Shown in pieces: positions 1-8,632 of a stretch of 64,000 nucleotides of DNA (position 1 is its first letter; each line of letters starts with the position of its first letter). The notes below the pieces were generated by a model. The model did no database searches. It was not told the origin of the DNA and saw nothing but the letters and a program-made list of their open reading frames with translations. The position numbers and the translations under genes are program-made. Origin of the DNA: Nocardioides sp. CFH 31398 (lineage in GTDB: Bacteria > Actinomycetota > Actinomycetes > Propionibacteriales > Nocardioidaceae); assembly GCF_022436705.1 (NCBI RefSeq), contig NZ_JAKUHT010000001.1:291685-355684 (forward strand), written 5' to 3'.

Positions 1-126
1 GGCCGCTTCCCCGCCCCGCCGATGCCGAAGGGCGGTGCCGTGCGCGGCGCCGCGAAGCCGCTGACGTTCCCGGGCTCGTCGCACAGCACCACGTCCAGCA
101 CGAAGACCGCCGAGAAGAAGGACTGA
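1..126 (+). CDS. nuoH: NADH-quinone oxidoreductase subunit H, C-terminal end only
   Basis: The window opens inside a reading frame whose last 41 codons are visible and which ends with TGA at 124-126. The visible FPAPPMP segment followed by a polar Ser/Thr/Lys tail resembles the end of actinobacterial NuoH, the membrane subunit that forms much of the quinone-binding chamber of complex I. It lies directly upstream of nuoI, as expected in a nuoA-N operon. The rest of the gene is outside the window, so identity rests on this short end plus gene order. Confidence 0.75.
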   Translation, partial: GRFPAPPMPKGGAVRGAAKPLTFPGSSHSTTSSTKTAEKKD

Positions 127-127
127 G

Positions 128-688
128 ATGGCCACCCTCCGTGACCAGGTCGCCGGCTTCGGCGTCACCTTCCGGACCATGTTCAAGAAGGTCGTCACCG
201 AGCAGTACCCGTTCCAGAAGGAGCCGACGGCGCCCCGCTTCCACGGGCGCCACCAGCTCAACCGCTGGCCCGACGGCCTGGAGAAGTGCATCGGCTGCGA
301 GCTGTGCGCCTGGGCGTGCCCGGCCGACGCGATCTACGTCGAGGGCGCGTCGAACGACGACGCCTCCGGCGAGCGCTTCAGCCCCGGTGAGCGGTACGGC
401 CGCGTCTACCAGATCAACTACCTGCGCTGCATCCTGTGCGGGCTGTGCATCGAGGCGTGCCCGACCCGGGCCCTGACGATGACCAACGAGTACGAGCTGG
501 CCGACGACAACCGCGCGGACCTCATCTACGAGAAGTCCGACCTCCTCGCCCCGCTGCTGCCCGGCATGGAGCAGCCGCCGCACCCGATGCGGCTCGGGGA
601 CGACGAGGGCGACTACTACCGCGGCGCCACCCGACCGCCCGCGTCCGCCTCGGACACGAGCAACGAGAAGCAGGAGCCGGTGACGTGA
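128..688 (+). CDS. nuoI: NADH-quinone oxidoreductase subunit I
   Basis: This 186-residue protein is the complex I subunit carrying iron-sulfur clusters N6a and N6b, which pass electrons from the peripheral arm toward cluster N2 and quinone. Two 4Fe-4S motifs are visible: Cys54, 57, 60, 64 ([12 protein letters not shown]) and Cys101, 104, 107, 111 ([12 protein letters not shown]). The ATG starts one base after the nuoH stop. The acidic, low-complexity last ~50 residues lie outside the ferredoxin fold. It belongs to the nuoH-N operon and overlaps nuoJ by four bases. Confidence 0.96.
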   Translation: MATLRDQVAGFGVTFRTMFKKVVTEQYPFQKEPTAPRFHGRHQLNRWPDGLEKCIGCELCAWACPADAIYVEGASNDDASGERFSPGERYGRVYQINYLRCILCGLCIEACPTRALTMTNEYELADDNRADLIYEKSDLLAPLLPGMEQPPHPMRLGDDEGDYYRGATRPPASASDTSNEKQEPVT

Positions 689-1527
689 TCGCGTTCTGGG
701 TGCTGGCACCGATCATGGTGCTGGCCGCACTGGGCGTGCTGTTCGTCCGCAAGGCCGTCCACGCCGCGCTGCTGCTCGCGGTGGTGATGATCAGCCTCGC
801 GTGCCTGTACGCCGTCCTCGAGGCGCCGTTCCTGTTCGCGGTGCAGATCATCGTCTACACCGGCGCGATCATGATGCTGTTCCTGTTCGTGCTGATGCTC
901 GTGGGCGTCGACTCCAGCGACTCGGTCGTGGAGACCATCCGCGGCCACCGCGTCACCGCCACCGTGCTGGGCGTGCTGTTCGCCGCCGTCCTCGCCATCG
1001 GCCTCGGGCAGGTCGGCCTCGCGCCGGCCGTGGGGCTGACCGAGGCCAACGCCGACGGCAACATCGAGGGCATCGCCGCGATCCTGTTCAGCGACTACGT
1101 GCTGATCTTCGAGGCCACCGCCGCCCTGCTCGTCACCGCCGCCCTCGGCGCCATGGTGCTGGCGCACCGCGAGCGCACCGAGCCCAAGGCGACCCAGGCC
1201 GACCTCGCCGCACGCCGCATGAAGGCGTACGCCGACCGCGGCGAGAACATCACGCCGCTGCCGGCCCCCGGCGTCTACGCCCGCCACAACGCGGTCGACA
1301 CCCCGGCGCTGCTGCCCGACGGCAGCCCCGCGCCGACCTCCGTGTCGCGGGTGCTCACCGCCCGTGGCACGGTACGGTCCGCGCCGGACATGGCCGACGA
1401 CATCGACGCCGTGCGCCGGCAGATGTCGGGCCGCCCGGAGCCGGAGGCCGACACCAGCCGCGCCGCCGTCCAGGGCGAGACCCCCGGTGACTCGCAGCGT
1501 CCCGACAGGGGAGGGGAGCAGGCGTGA
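685..1527 (+). CDS. nuoJ: NADH-quinone oxidoreductase subunit J
   Basis: NuoJ is a membrane-arm subunit of complex I near the quinone site. The start is the GTG at 685, which overlaps the nuoI stop (GTGA); the frame is open further upstream but that part is shadow of nuoI. The product is 280 residues. The first ~165 form about five hydrophobic helices, including the conserved [17 protein letters not shown] helix. The remaining ~110 residues are a hydrophilic tail rich in Ala, Pro, Arg and Glu; such long tails are common in actinobacterial NuoJ and their role is unknown. Confidence 0.94.
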   Translation: MIAFWVLAPIMVLAALGVLFVRKAVHAALLLAVVMISLACLYAVLEAPFLFAVQIIVYTGAIMMLFLFVLMLVGVDSSDSVVETIRGHRVTATVLGVLFAAVLAIGLGQVGLAPAVGLTEANADGNIEGIAAILFSDYVLIFEATAALLVTAALGAMVLAHRERTEPKATQADLAARRMKAYADRGENITPLPAPGVYARHNAVDTPALLPDGSPAPTSVSRVLTARGTVRSAPDMADDIDAVRRQMSGRPEPEADTSRAAVQGETPGDSQRPDRGGEQA

Positions 1528-1817
1528 CGCCGTACATCGTGCTCTCGGCGATCCTCTTCGCCATCGGGGCCGCGGGGGTGCTGATCCGCCGCAACGCGAT
1601 CGTCGTGTTCATGTGCGTCGAGCTGATGCTCAACGCCTCCAACCTGGCGCTGGTGAGCTTCGCCCGCCAGAACGGCAACCTCGAGGGGCAGGTCGCGGCG
1701 TTCTTCGTCATGGTCGTCGCCGCCGCCGAGGTCGTCGTGGGGCTCGCGATCATCATGACCATCTTCCGGACCCGTCGCTCGGCCTCGGTCGACGACGCGA
1801 GCCTGCTGAAGTACTGA
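1524..1817 (+). CDS. nuoK: NADH-quinone oxidoreductase subunit K
   Basis: A 97-residue three-helix membrane protein of normal NuoK length. The second helix carries the conserved acidic residue in the [11 protein letters not shown] segment, part of the proton path between the NuoH/J region and the antiporter-like subunits. The GTG start at 1524 overlaps the nuoJ stop by four bases, which indicates translational coupling within the nuo operon. nuoL follows after 13 bases. Confidence 0.96.
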   Translation: MTPYIVLSAILFAIGAAGVLIRRNAIVVFMCVELMLNASNLALVSFARQNGNLEGQVAAFFVMVVAAAEVVVGLAIIMTIFRTRRSASVDDASLLKY

Positions 1818-1830
1818 GGTAGCAGCGACG

Positions 1831-3771
1831 ATGACGTTCCTTCCGATGGCCGCCTCCGGCGGCGAGGTCCCCGTGGTCGAGCCGATCGCGGCGACCGGGG
1901 CCTTCTCCCTGATGTGGCTGCTGATCGCGCTGCCGCTGGCCGGCGCGGTGGTCCTGCTGCTCGGCGGCCGGGCCACCGACAGGTGGGGCCACCTGCTCGG
2001 CACGGCGACGTCCTTCGCCTCCTTCGGGCTGGGCGTCTACCTGTTCGTCGAGATGCTCGGCCTCGGCGAGGAGGAGCGGCAGCACGGCCTGCGCCTGTTC
2101 GACTGGATCACCGCGGGCAGCTTCACGGTCGGCTTCGACCTGCTGCTGGACCCGCTGTCGATCCTGTTCGTCCTGCTCATCACGGGCGTCGGGTCGCTGA
2201 TCCACCTCTACTCCATCGGCTACATGGCCCACGACGAGCGGCGACGGCGGTTCTTCGCCTACCTCAACCTGTTCGTCGCGGCGATGCTGATGCTGGTGCT
2301 GGCCGGTGACTTCCTCGGCGTGTTCCTGGGCTGGGAGGGCGTCGGCCTCGCGTCGTACCTCCTGATCGGCTTCTGGCAGCACAAGCCGTCCGCGGCCGCG
2401 GCGGCGAAGAAGGCGTTCGTCATCAACCGCGTCGGCGACATGGGCCTCTCCCTCGCCATCATGCTCATGTTCGTCACGTTCGGCACGAGCTCGTTCGCCG
2501 GCGTCTCCGCCGTGGCGGGGGAGGCCAGCGAGACGACCCTGACGATCATCGGCCTGCTGCTCCTGCTGGGCGCCTGCGGCAAGTCGGCCCAGGTGCCGCT
2601 CCAGGCGTGGCTGCTCGACGCGATGGAGGGCCCGACCCCGGTGTCGGCGCTCATCCACGCCGCGACGATGGTCACCGCGGGCGTCTACCTCGTGGTCCGC
2701 GCGAACTTCATCTTCGAGAACGCCCCGGTCGCGCAGACGGTGGTCGTGGTCGTGGCCTGCGTGACGCTGATCTGGGGTGCGGTCATCGGCTGCGCCCGCG
2801 ACGACATCAAGAAGGTGCTCGCCGGCTCCACGATGAGCCAGATCGGCTACATGATGCTCGGCGCCGGCCTCGGCGTCGCGGGCTACGCGTACGCGATCTT
2901 CCACCTCATCACCCACGGCTTCTTCAAGGCCAACATGTTCCTCGGCGCCGGCTCGGTGATGCACGGCATGGACGACGAGGTCGACATGCGCCGGTACGGC
3001 GCCCTGCGTCGCGCCATGCCGGTCACGTTCATCACCTTCGGCCTCGGCTACCTCGCGATCATCGGGTTCCCGTTCTTCTCCGGCTTCTTCTCGAAGGACC
3101 GGATCATCGAGACGGCGCTGCTGGAGAACCCGGTCGCGGGCGTCGCCGCGCTGATCGGCGCCGGCGTCACCGGCTTCTACATGACCCGGCTGATGCTGAT
3201 GACCTACTTCACCAACAAGCGGTGGGCCGAGCAGGCGCACCCGCACGAGTCGCCCGCCGTCATGACGGTGCCGCTCGTCGTGCTCGCGACGCTGTCGGTC
3301 GTCGGCGGCGTGCTGATCCTCGGTGACTGGATCAAGTACTGGCTGGCGCCGGTCGTGGGGGAGGCCGAGGAGCACTCGACCCCCGTCCCGCCGATCGTGT
3401 TCTCGATCGTCATCACCGTCGTCGTCGCGATCGGCGTCGCGCTCGCCGTGTTCCTCGTCGGGCGCCGCGACGTGCCGCGCGAGGCGCCGTCCGACGTCTC
3501 GCCGCTGACCCGGGCGGCCCGCGCCGACCTGTACGGCGACGCCATCAACGAGGGACTCGTGGTCGGACCCGGCCGCGTCCTGGTCGAGTCGGTCACGGTC
3601 ACCGACGCCAAGGTCGTCGACGGCCTCGTCGAGGGCACGTCGTACGGCATCGGCGGGCTCTCCGGCCGCCTGCGCCGCTTCCAGAACGGCTTCGTGCGCT
3701 CGTACGCCGCGGCCGTCCTGCTCGGCGTCCTCCTCGTCGTCGGCGCCCTGCTGGTGGTGACGCTGGCATGA
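1831..3771 (+). CDS. nuoL: NADH-quinone oxidoreductase subunit L
   Basis: A 646-residue antiporter-like proton-pumping subunit at the far end of the complex I membrane arm. The family core is easy to see, for example [18 protein letters not shown], the [20 protein letters not shown] segment with its broken helix and conserved Lys and His residues, and [18 protein letters not shown]. The C-terminal hydrophobic stretch agrees with the final helix that follows the long lateral helix. The start is ATG at 1831. The length is normal for the family. Confidence 0.96.
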   Translation: MTFLPMAASGGEVPVVEPIAATGAFSLMWLLIALPLAGAVVLLLGGRATDRWGHLLGTATSFASFGLGVYLFVEMLGLGEEERQHGLRLFDWITAGSFTVGFDLLLDPLSILFVLLITGVGSLIHLYSIGYMAHDERRRRFFAYLNLFVAAMLMLVLAGDFLGVFLGWEGVGLASYLLIGFWQHKPSAAAAAKKAFVINRVGDMGLSLAIMLMFVTFGTSSFAGVSAVAGEASETTLTIIGLLLLLGACGKSAQVPLQAWLLDAMEGPTPVSALIHAATMVTAGVYLVVRANFIFENAPVAQTVVVVVACVTLIWGAVIGCARDDIKKVLAGSTMSQIGYMMLGAGLGVAGYAYAIFHLITHGFFKANMFLGAGSVMHGMDDEVDMRRYGALRRAMPVTFITFGLGYLAIIGFPFFSGFFSKDRIIETALLENPVAGVAALIGAGVTGFYMTRLMLMTYFTNKRWAEQAHPHESPAVMTVPLVVLATLSVVGGVLILGDWIKYWLAPVVGEAEEHSTPVPPIVFSIVITVVVAIGVALAVFLVGRRDVPREAPSDVSPLTRAARADLYGDAINEGLVVGPGRVLVESVTVTDAKVVDGLVEGTSYGIGGLSGRLRRFQNGFVRSYAAAVLLGVLLVVGALLVVTLA

Positions 3772-3839
3772 CCGCCACCGCACGACGCCCCGAGACCACT
3801 ACCCGACCCAGCACCCCGCAGCGAGAGGACGAGCGATGA
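3768..3839 (+). CDS. possible 23-residue coupling micro-ORF between nuoL and nuoM
   Basis: The nuoL stop is embedded in ATGA, whose ATG (3768) opens a 23-codon frame, [20 protein letters not shown] and three more residues. This frame ends with a TGA at 3837-3839 that is itself overlapped by the nuoM ATG (ATGA at 3836). It fills the whole nuoL-nuoM gap with start-stop overlaps at both ends. The peptide has no recognisable domain and may have no function beyond carrying ribosomes across the gap. It could also be chance, since ATGA overlaps are frequent here. Confidence 0.3.
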   Translation: MTATARRPETTTRPSTPQREDER

Positions 3840-5416
3840 GCAGCGCCGCCCCCTGGCTCTCGATCCTGATCCTGGTGCCCCTCGTGGGTGCCGTGGCGAC
3901 CGCGCTGCTCCCGCGCGGCGCCCGCCGCGACGTGGGCACGCTGCCCCGGGTCGTCGGCCTCGTCGTCTCCCTCGCGACCCTCGGCCTCGCCGTCGCGCTC
4001 GCGCTGAGCTTCGACGTGGACGGCGGCCTGCAGTTCGCCGAGACCCACACCTGGATCGGGGCGATCGGCGCGAGCTACGCCGTCGGCCTCGACGGGCTGG
4101 GTCTCGTGCTGCTGCTGCTCACGACGCTGCTGGTCCCGATCGTGCTGATGGCGTCGTGGGACTCCGTCGGCGGCGCCGACGGCCGCAGCCCCCACGCCTT
4201 CGTCGGCTGGGTCCTCGCCCTGGAGGCCGCCGCGGTCGCGGTGTTCCTCGCCCAGGACGTCTTCTTCTTCTACGTCGTCTTCGAGGCGACGCTGATCCCG
4301 GCGTACTTCCTCGTCGGCGGGTTCGGTCGCCCCGGCGCCGCGCGCGCCGCGGTGAAGTTCCTCGTCTTCCAGCTCGTCGGCGGCCTCATCCTGCTCGGCG
4401 GCGTGATCGGCCTGTACGTCGAGTCGGCGGCCGCCGGCGACCCGTCGTACCTGATCAGCGACCTGGCGGGCCTCGACATCGCGACCGGGCCGGAGCGCTG
4501 GATCTTCCTCGCGTTCTTCGTCGCCTTCGCGATCAAGGCCCCGCTGTTCCCGGTCCACACCTGGCTGGCGGACACCACCGAGAAGGCCACGCCGGGCACG
4601 AGCGTGCTGCTCGTCTGCGTGCTCGACAAGATCGGCACCTACGGCATGCTGCGCTTCTGCCTGGGGCTGTTCCCCGAGGCGTCGCAGTGGGCCACCCCGG
4701 TCGTGGTGATCATCGCCCTGGTCTCGATCGTGTACGGCGCGCTGCTGGCCATCGGCACCGACGACCTCATGCGCCTCATCGGCCTGACCTCGCTGTCGCA
4801 CTTCGGCTTCATCGTGCTGGGCATCTTCGTGCTCAACACCCAGGGCGGCACCGGCTCGATCCTCTACATGCTCAACCATGGCCTGGCGACGGCGGCGCTG
4901 TTCCTCGTCGGCGGCTACCTGGTCCGGCGGCGGGGCACGAGCCTCATCAGCGAGCTGGGTGGCGTCGAGAAGTCGGCGCCGGTGCTCGCCGGTCTGCTGC
5001 TCGTGGCCGGCCTCGCGACCCTGGGCCTGCCCGGCCTGTCGACGTTCGTCTCGGAGTTCCTCGTGCTCGTGGGCGCCTTCGTCTACGCCCCCTGGGCCGG
5101 CGTCGTCGCGGTCACGGCGATCGTGCTGGCCGCGATCTACGTGCTGTGGGCCTACCAGCGCACGATGACCGGCCCGAGCCCGGTCGCCGGTGCCGCCGCG
5201 GACGCGGTCACCCCCGACCTCGGCCGGCGCGAGATCGGCGCGGTCGCGCCGCTGGTGCTCCTCATGGTCCTGCTCGGCTTCTACCCGATGCCGGCGCTCG
5301 ACGTGGTCAACCCCTACGTCGAGGACCTGCTCACGAACGTCGGGGTGGTCGACGACGCGCCGACCGTGCCCGCCGACGCCGCTGACGGTGCCGGCTCCGC
5401 TGAAGGGACCGAGTGA
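3836..5416 (+). CDS. nuoM: NADH-quinone oxidoreductase subunit M
   Basis: A 526-residue antiporter-like proton-pumping subunit of complex I. The conserved core includes YFLVGGFGRPG, the KAPLFPVHTWLADTTEKATP segment with the broken helix and key Lys, and TSLSHFGFIVLGIF. The start is ATG 3836, preceded by a GAGAGGA ribosome site at about 3822-3828. A short acidic C-terminal tail follows the last helix. The gene overlaps nuoN by four bases. Confidence 0.95.
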   Translation: MSSAAPWLSILILVPLVGAVATALLPRGARRDVGTLPRVVGLVVSLATLGLAVALALSFDVDGGLQFAETHTWIGAIGASYAVGLDGLGLVLLLLTTLLVPIVLMASWDSVGGADGRSPHAFVGWVLALEAAAVAVFLAQDVFFFYVVFEATLIPAYFLVGGFGRPGAARAAVKFLVFQLVGGLILLGGVIGLYVESAAAGDPSYLISDLAGLDIATGPERWIFLAFFVAFAIKAPLFPVHTWLADTTEKATPGTSVLLVCVLDKIGTYGMLRFCLGLFPEASQWATPVVVIIALVSIVYGALLAIGTDDLMRLIGLTSLSHFGFIVLGIFVLNTQGGTGSILYMLNHGLATAALFLVGGYLVRRRGTSLISELGGVEKSAPVLAGLLLVAGLATLGLPGLSTFVSEFLVLVGAFVYAPWAGVVAVTAIVLAAIYVLWAYQRTMTGPSPVAGAAADAVTPDLGRREIGAVAPLVLLMVLLGFYPMPALDVVNPYVEDLLTNVGVVDDAPTVPADAADGAGSAEGTE

Positions 5417-7137
5417 TGGAGTTCTCCGCCCCCCAGATCGCCCACGAGGTGCTGTGGCCGGCGTACGTCGTCTTCGGCGCGGCGCTGCTCGGCGTCCTCG
5501 CCGAGGCGTTCCTGCCCCGCGGCCGCCGGTTCGGTGGCCAGGTCGTGATCGCGGCCCTCGGCATCGTCGGCGGCCTGGTCGGGACGGTGATGGTCGCGAT
5601 GGACCTGCCGTCCGTCGGACCCGACGACGTCACGGCGTACGGCGTGACCACCGTGGGCGACACCGTGGCGGTCGACGGCCCGACCCTGTTCCTGTGGGGC
5701 CTGGTGCTGCTGCTGGGCCTCGGCGGGGTCGGCCTGTTCGCCGAGCGACGCCTCGAGTCGGGCCTCTCCGCCTTCGCCGGCCAGGCCGCCGCCCTCCCGG
5801 GCACCGAGGCCGAGCGCAAGGCCTCGACGGAGGGCCTCGACCACACCGAGGTCTACCCGCTCCTGCTGTTCGCGCTCGCCGGCATGATGCTGTTCCCCGC
5901 CGCCAACGACCTCCTGACGCTGTTCGTCGCGCTCGAGGTGCTCTCGCTCCCGCTGTACCTACTGTGCGGCCTGGCGCGTCGTCGCCGTCTGCTCAGCCAG
6001 GAGGCGGCCATGAAGTACTTCCTGCTCGGGGCCTTCTCCTCCGGCTTCGTCATCTACGGCATCGCGCTCGTCTACGGCTTCGCCGGCTCCATGTCGTACG
6101 CCGCCGTCGCCGAGGCCGTGCGGGCCGGCGAGTCCGGCTCGGTGCTGATGCTCACCGGCCTCGGCATGATCACCGTCGGCATGCTGTTCAAGGTCGGTGC
6201 CGTGCCGTTCCACGCGTGGACCCCGGACGTCTACCAGGGCGCCCCGACCGCCGTCACCGCCTTCATGTCCGCGGCCACGAAGGTCGCGGCCTTCGGAGCC
6301 ACCCTGCGCCTGTTCTACGTCGCCTTCGGCGGGGAGCGCTGGTCGTGGCAGCCGATGCTGTGGATCGTCGCGATCCTGACGATGCTCGTCGGCGCCGTGC
6401 TCGCGGTGTCGCAGCAGGACGTGAAGCGGATGCTGGCCTACAGCTCGATCGCGCACACCGGCTTCCTGCTCACCGGCGTGATCGGCCTGCGTGACTCGGT
6501 GGAGCTGGGGGGCGCGGAGATCACCTCCCTGCAGGCGGTGCTCTTCTACCTCGTCACCTACGCCTTCGCGACCCTCGGCTCGTTCGCCCTGGTGAGCGTC
6601 GTCCGGGACGACTCCGGCGAGGTCACCGCACTCTCGCGCTGGGCCGGGCTCGGCCGCCGCTCGCCGGTCGTGGCGAGCGTGTTCGCGCTGTTCCTGCTGT
6701 CGATGGCCGGCATCCCGCTCACCGCGGGCTTCGTCGGCAAGTGGTCGGTCTTCGCCGTCGCGGTCTCCGCCGGCGCCTGGCCGGTCGTGGTCGTGGCCCT
6801 GGCGAGCAGCATGATCGCCGTCTACTTCTACGTGCGCGTGATCCTGCTCATGTACTTCACCGCGGACCCCGACCCGACCAAGGCCGGCTCGACCGACGTC
6901 GGCGTCGGCGGCGACGCCGCGCTGGCCGGTGCGTCGCCGTCCTCGGGCTCCCAGCCCGAGCGGGGCACGATCACCGTCACCTCGCCGACCCGCGTCGCCG
7001 ACGAGGTCCGGGTCGAGACGCCGTCCCTGGCGACGGTCGTCGTCATCGCCGTGTGCGCCGGTGTGGTGCTCCTGCTCGGGATCGTCCCCGGACCGGTGCT
7101 CGACCTCGCCGGGTCCGTGGGTACCTTCATCCGGTGA
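5416..7137 (+). CDS. nuoN: NADH-quinone oxidoreductase subunit N
   Basis: The third antiporter-like proton-pumping subunit of the membrane arm, about 573 residues. The conserved region KVGAVPFHAWTPDVYQGAPT is present, followed by QQDVKRMLAYSSIAHTGFLL. The start is ATG 5416 or the GTG at 5413; both sit on the nuoM stop and differ by one residue. A hydrophilic insertion of about 50 residues (around residues 485-535) precedes the last helix, a common actinobacterial extension. The stop overlaps the GTG of the prenyl synthase gene, so both are likely on one transcript. Confidence 0.95.
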   Translation: MEFSAPQIAHEVLWPAYVVFGAALLGVLAEAFLPRGRRFGGQVVIAALGIVGGLVGTVMVAMDLPSVGPDDVTAYGVTTVGDTVAVDGPTLFLWGLVLLLGLGGVGLFAERRLESGLSAFAGQAAALPGTEAERKASTEGLDHTEVYPLLLFALAGMMLFPAANDLLTLFVALEVLSLPLYLLCGLARRRRLLSQEAAMKYFLLGAFSSGFVIYGIALVYGFAGSMSYAAVAEAVRAGESGSVLMLTGLGMITVGMLFKVGAVPFHAWTPDVYQGAPTAVTAFMSAATKVAAFGATLRLFYVAFGGERWSWQPMLWIVAILTMLVGAVLAVSQQDVKRMLAYSSIAHTGFLLTGVIGLRDSVELGGAEITSLQAVLFYLVTYAFATLGSFALVSVVRDDSGEVTALSRWAGLGRRSPVVASVFALFLLSMAGIPLTAGFVGKWSVFAVAVSAGAWPVVVVALASSMIAVYFYVRVILLMYFTADPDPTKAGSTDVGVGGDAALAGASPSSGSQPERGTITVTSPTRVADEVRVETPSLATVVVIAVCAGVVLLLGIVPGPVLDLAGSVGTFIR

Positions 7138-8141
7138 CCACGAGCGCCCCGCAGGAGCTCGCGCTGCCGGTCCTCGACGCGGAGCTCGCCTCCCGCCTCG
7201 GGGCGCGCATGCAGCGCGTGGAGACGCTGCTGGCCGGGCACGTCCAGGGCCGGGCGCCCTTCGTGACCGAGGCGGCCAGCCACCTGCTCCGCGCCGGCGG
7301 CAAGCGGCTGCGGCCGCTGCTGGTGCTGCTCGCCGCGGAGACGGGGGAGGAGCCCGACTCCGACGACGTCCTCACCGCCGCCTGCGTGGTGGAGCTGACG
7401 CACCTGGCCTCGCTCTACCACGACGACGTCATGGACGAGGCCGACCTGCGCCGCGGCGCGGACGCCGCTCACGCCCGCTGGGGCAACCACGTCGCGATCC
7501 TCACCGGGGACTTCCTCTTCTCCAAGTCGTCCGAGCTCACCGCCGTCCTCGGCGCGGACGCCGTGGGCATCCAGGCCCGCACGTTCACCCGGCTGGTCGA
7601 GGGTCAGATCCTCGAGACCGTCGCGCCGGGACCCGACGAGGACCCGGTCGCGCACCACCTCGAGGTGCTCGCCGGCAAGACGGGCTCGTTGATCGCGACG
7701 TCCGCCGAGTACGGCACGATCTTCGGCGGCGCCTCGCCCGAGGTGCGCGCCGCGCTGACGGCGTACGGGGAGATCGTCGGGGTCGCGTTCCAGCTGTCCG
7801 ACGACATCCTCGACATCGCCTCCGACGCCGCCGAGTCCGGCAAGACCCCCGGCACCGACCTGCGCGAGGGTGTCCCGACCCTCCCGGTGCTGCTCGCCCG
7901 GACCTCCACGGAGCCCGGCGACGCACGGCTGCGGGAGCTGCTCGACCAGGACCTCGACGACGACGTGCTGCACGCCGAGGCCCTCGGTCTGCTGCGGGCC
8001 CACCCCGCGATGGAGGAGGCCCGCCGCTACGTCGTCGCGCGGGCCGACGAGGCCAAGCAGCTCCTCGTCGCCCTCCCCGAGGGACCCGTCCGCGAGGCGC
8101 TCGAGACCTTCGCCGACATCGTCGCCACCCGCTCCGCCTGA
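7134..8141 (+). CDS. polyprenyl (probably hepta/octaprenyl-type) diphosphate synthase
   Basis: A 335-residue trans-isoprenyl diphosphate synthase that adds isopentenyl units to an allylic diphosphate. Both Asp-rich Mg-binding motifs are present: DDVMD at residues 97-101 and DDILD at 223-227, with GGKRLRP near residue 55. The GTG start at 7134 overlaps the nuoN stop. Position after nuo suggests it makes the menaquinone side chain used by complex I (GrcC/HepT-like). Chain length cannot be read safely from the sequence. It is the last gene of the nuo transcript. Confidence 0.9.
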   Translation: MTTSAPQELALPVLDAELASRLGARMQRVETLLAGHVQGRAPFVTEAASHLLRAGGKRLRPLLVLLAAETGEEPDSDDVLTAACVVELTHLASLYHDDVMDEADLRRGADAAHARWGNHVAILTGDFLFSKSSELTAVLGADAVGIQARTFTRLVEGQILETVAPGPDEDPVAHHLEVLAGKTGSLIATSAEYGTIFGGASPEVRAALTAYGEIVGVAFQLSDDILDIASDAAESGKTPGTDLREGVPTLPVLLARTSTEPGDARLRELLDQDLDDDVLHAEALGLLRAHPAMEEARRYVVARADEAKQLLVALPEGPVREALETFADIVATRSA

Positions 8142-8160
8142 GGCCGACACGGGTGCGGGC

Positions 8161-8179
8161 ACGCCGAATTCCTCGGCGT
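8161..8179 (+). terminator. weak hairpin after the nuo-prenyl synthase operon
   Basis: A perfect 7-bp inverted repeat (ACGCCGA ... TCGGCGT) with a 5-base loop lies 20 bases after the prenyl synthase stop. It is followed only by a mixed pyrimidine run, not a clear T tract. It may end the nuo transcript. Confidence 0.35.
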
Positions 8180-8256
8180 CGTCTGCCTGCTTTCCTTACG
8201 CACGCTCCGGTCGTCCGGTTGCAGCGGAATCAAAGAACTTTTTCCTGATTTCGCCG

Positions 8257-8286
8257 TTCCGCCCACAGTTCGCTGCCTCCTAATCT
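8257..8286 (+). promoter_or_regulatory. candidate promoter of the bacteriocin-like operon
   Basis: TTCCGC (8257-8262), 18 bases, TAATCT (8281-8286). The -10 element is good and the -35 element is poor. It lies downstream of an unusually AT-rich patch (8227-8251) in this ~70% GC region. A start near 8293 would give a leader of about 65 bases containing the dyad at 8319-8339. Confidence 0.3.
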
Positions 8287-8318
8287 CGGGCCTGCCCACC
8301 GGGGCGCATCTCGGGAAA

Positions 8319-8339
8319 CCGCATGGAGGTTCCATGCGG
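8319..8339 (+). promoter_or_regulatory. perfect 9-bp dyad just upstream of the peptide ribosome site
   Basis: CCGCATGGA, three bases, TCCATGCGG. The right arm ends five bases before the GGGGAGGAA ribosome site (8344-8352). As DNA it could be an operator; as RNA it would be a 5-prime hairpin that protects the message or controls access to the ribosome site. Which role applies cannot be told from sequence. Confidence 0.55.
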
Positions 8340-8359
8340 AAACGGGGAGGAATCGAACG

Positions 8360-8545
8360 ATGTCGACAGTGCTGCGTTTCATCGCGTGGGTGCTCGGAAA
8401 GGCGTGGAGGTGGGGCGTGCGGACGGTGCGGGCCATCGCCGCCTACGCGCGTCGCTACTGGAGGGTCGTCTGGCGGTGGATCGAGCGGGGCGTTCCCTTC
8501 GTGACCATCGCCGAGTGGATCATGAGAAGCCTGGGGATCGGGTAG
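8360..8545 (+). CDS. candidate leaderless bacteriocin, aureocin A53/lacticin Q-like
   Basis: A 61-residue peptide with 7 Trp, 10 Arg, 1 Lys and only 2 Glu (net about +9), no Cys, no signal peptide and no double-glycine leader. It reads as several short amphipathic helices; the end WRWIERG...AEWIMRSLGIG resembles, as I recall it, the lacticin Q end LDWLNAG...DWVVSKIKQILGIK. Leaderless class II bacteriocins of this type have a compact saposin-like helical fold and permeabilise membranes. The start is firm: GGGGAGGAA lies 7 bases upstream of the ATG. The downstream PH-domain and ABC genes match the known setting of this family. No activity is shown; another small cationic membrane peptide, such as a toxin, is the alternative. 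Confidence 0.75.
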   Translation: MSTVLRFIAWVLGKAWRWGVRTVRAIAAYARRYWRVVWRWIERGVPFVTIAEWIMRSLGIG

Positions 8546-8560
8546 GTGCCCCACACCGTG

Positions 8561-8600
8561 CGTGAGGTCGAGGGGGCGGCGACGCCTCCTCGGCCTCACG
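8561..8600 (+). terminator. 18-bp GNRA-capped hairpin after the bacteriocin-like gene (attenuator)
   Basis: Left arm 8561-8578 pairs fully with right arm 8583-8600 (16 Watson-Crick and 2 G-T wobble pairs) around a GCGA tetraloop. It begins 15 bases after the peptide stop codon. There is no T tract, so it could be a partial terminator, a processing site or a 3-prime stabiliser. Any of these would let the peptide be made in excess over the export/immunity genes. Confidence 0.65.
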
Positions 8601-8620
8601 GCCAGGCCCAGAGCCTCTGT

Positions 8621-8632
8621 TACCGTGCGCCG
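8621..8632 (+). promoter_or_regulatory. possible internal promoter for a leaderless transcript
   Basis: TACCGT at 8621-8626 is placed so that transcription would begin exactly at the GTG of the next gene (8633). This is the geometry of leaderless mRNAs common in actinobacteria, and no ribosome site is visible before that GTG. No convincing -35 element is seen. Confidence 0.3.

Noticed and set aside
1753..3783. Antisense 676-codon frame opposite nuoL
   Set aside because: Same shadow effect; repetitive charged composition and no motif.
8230..8436. Minus-strand 68-codon frame over the bacteriocin promoter
   Set aside because: No ribosome site, lies opposite the peptide start and shows no protein-like composition.
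8546..8632. Upstream extension of the first PH-domain gene from GTG 8546
   Set aside because: The segment holds the 18-bp hairpin, starts directly on the peptide stop without a ribosome site and has no PH or membrane character.
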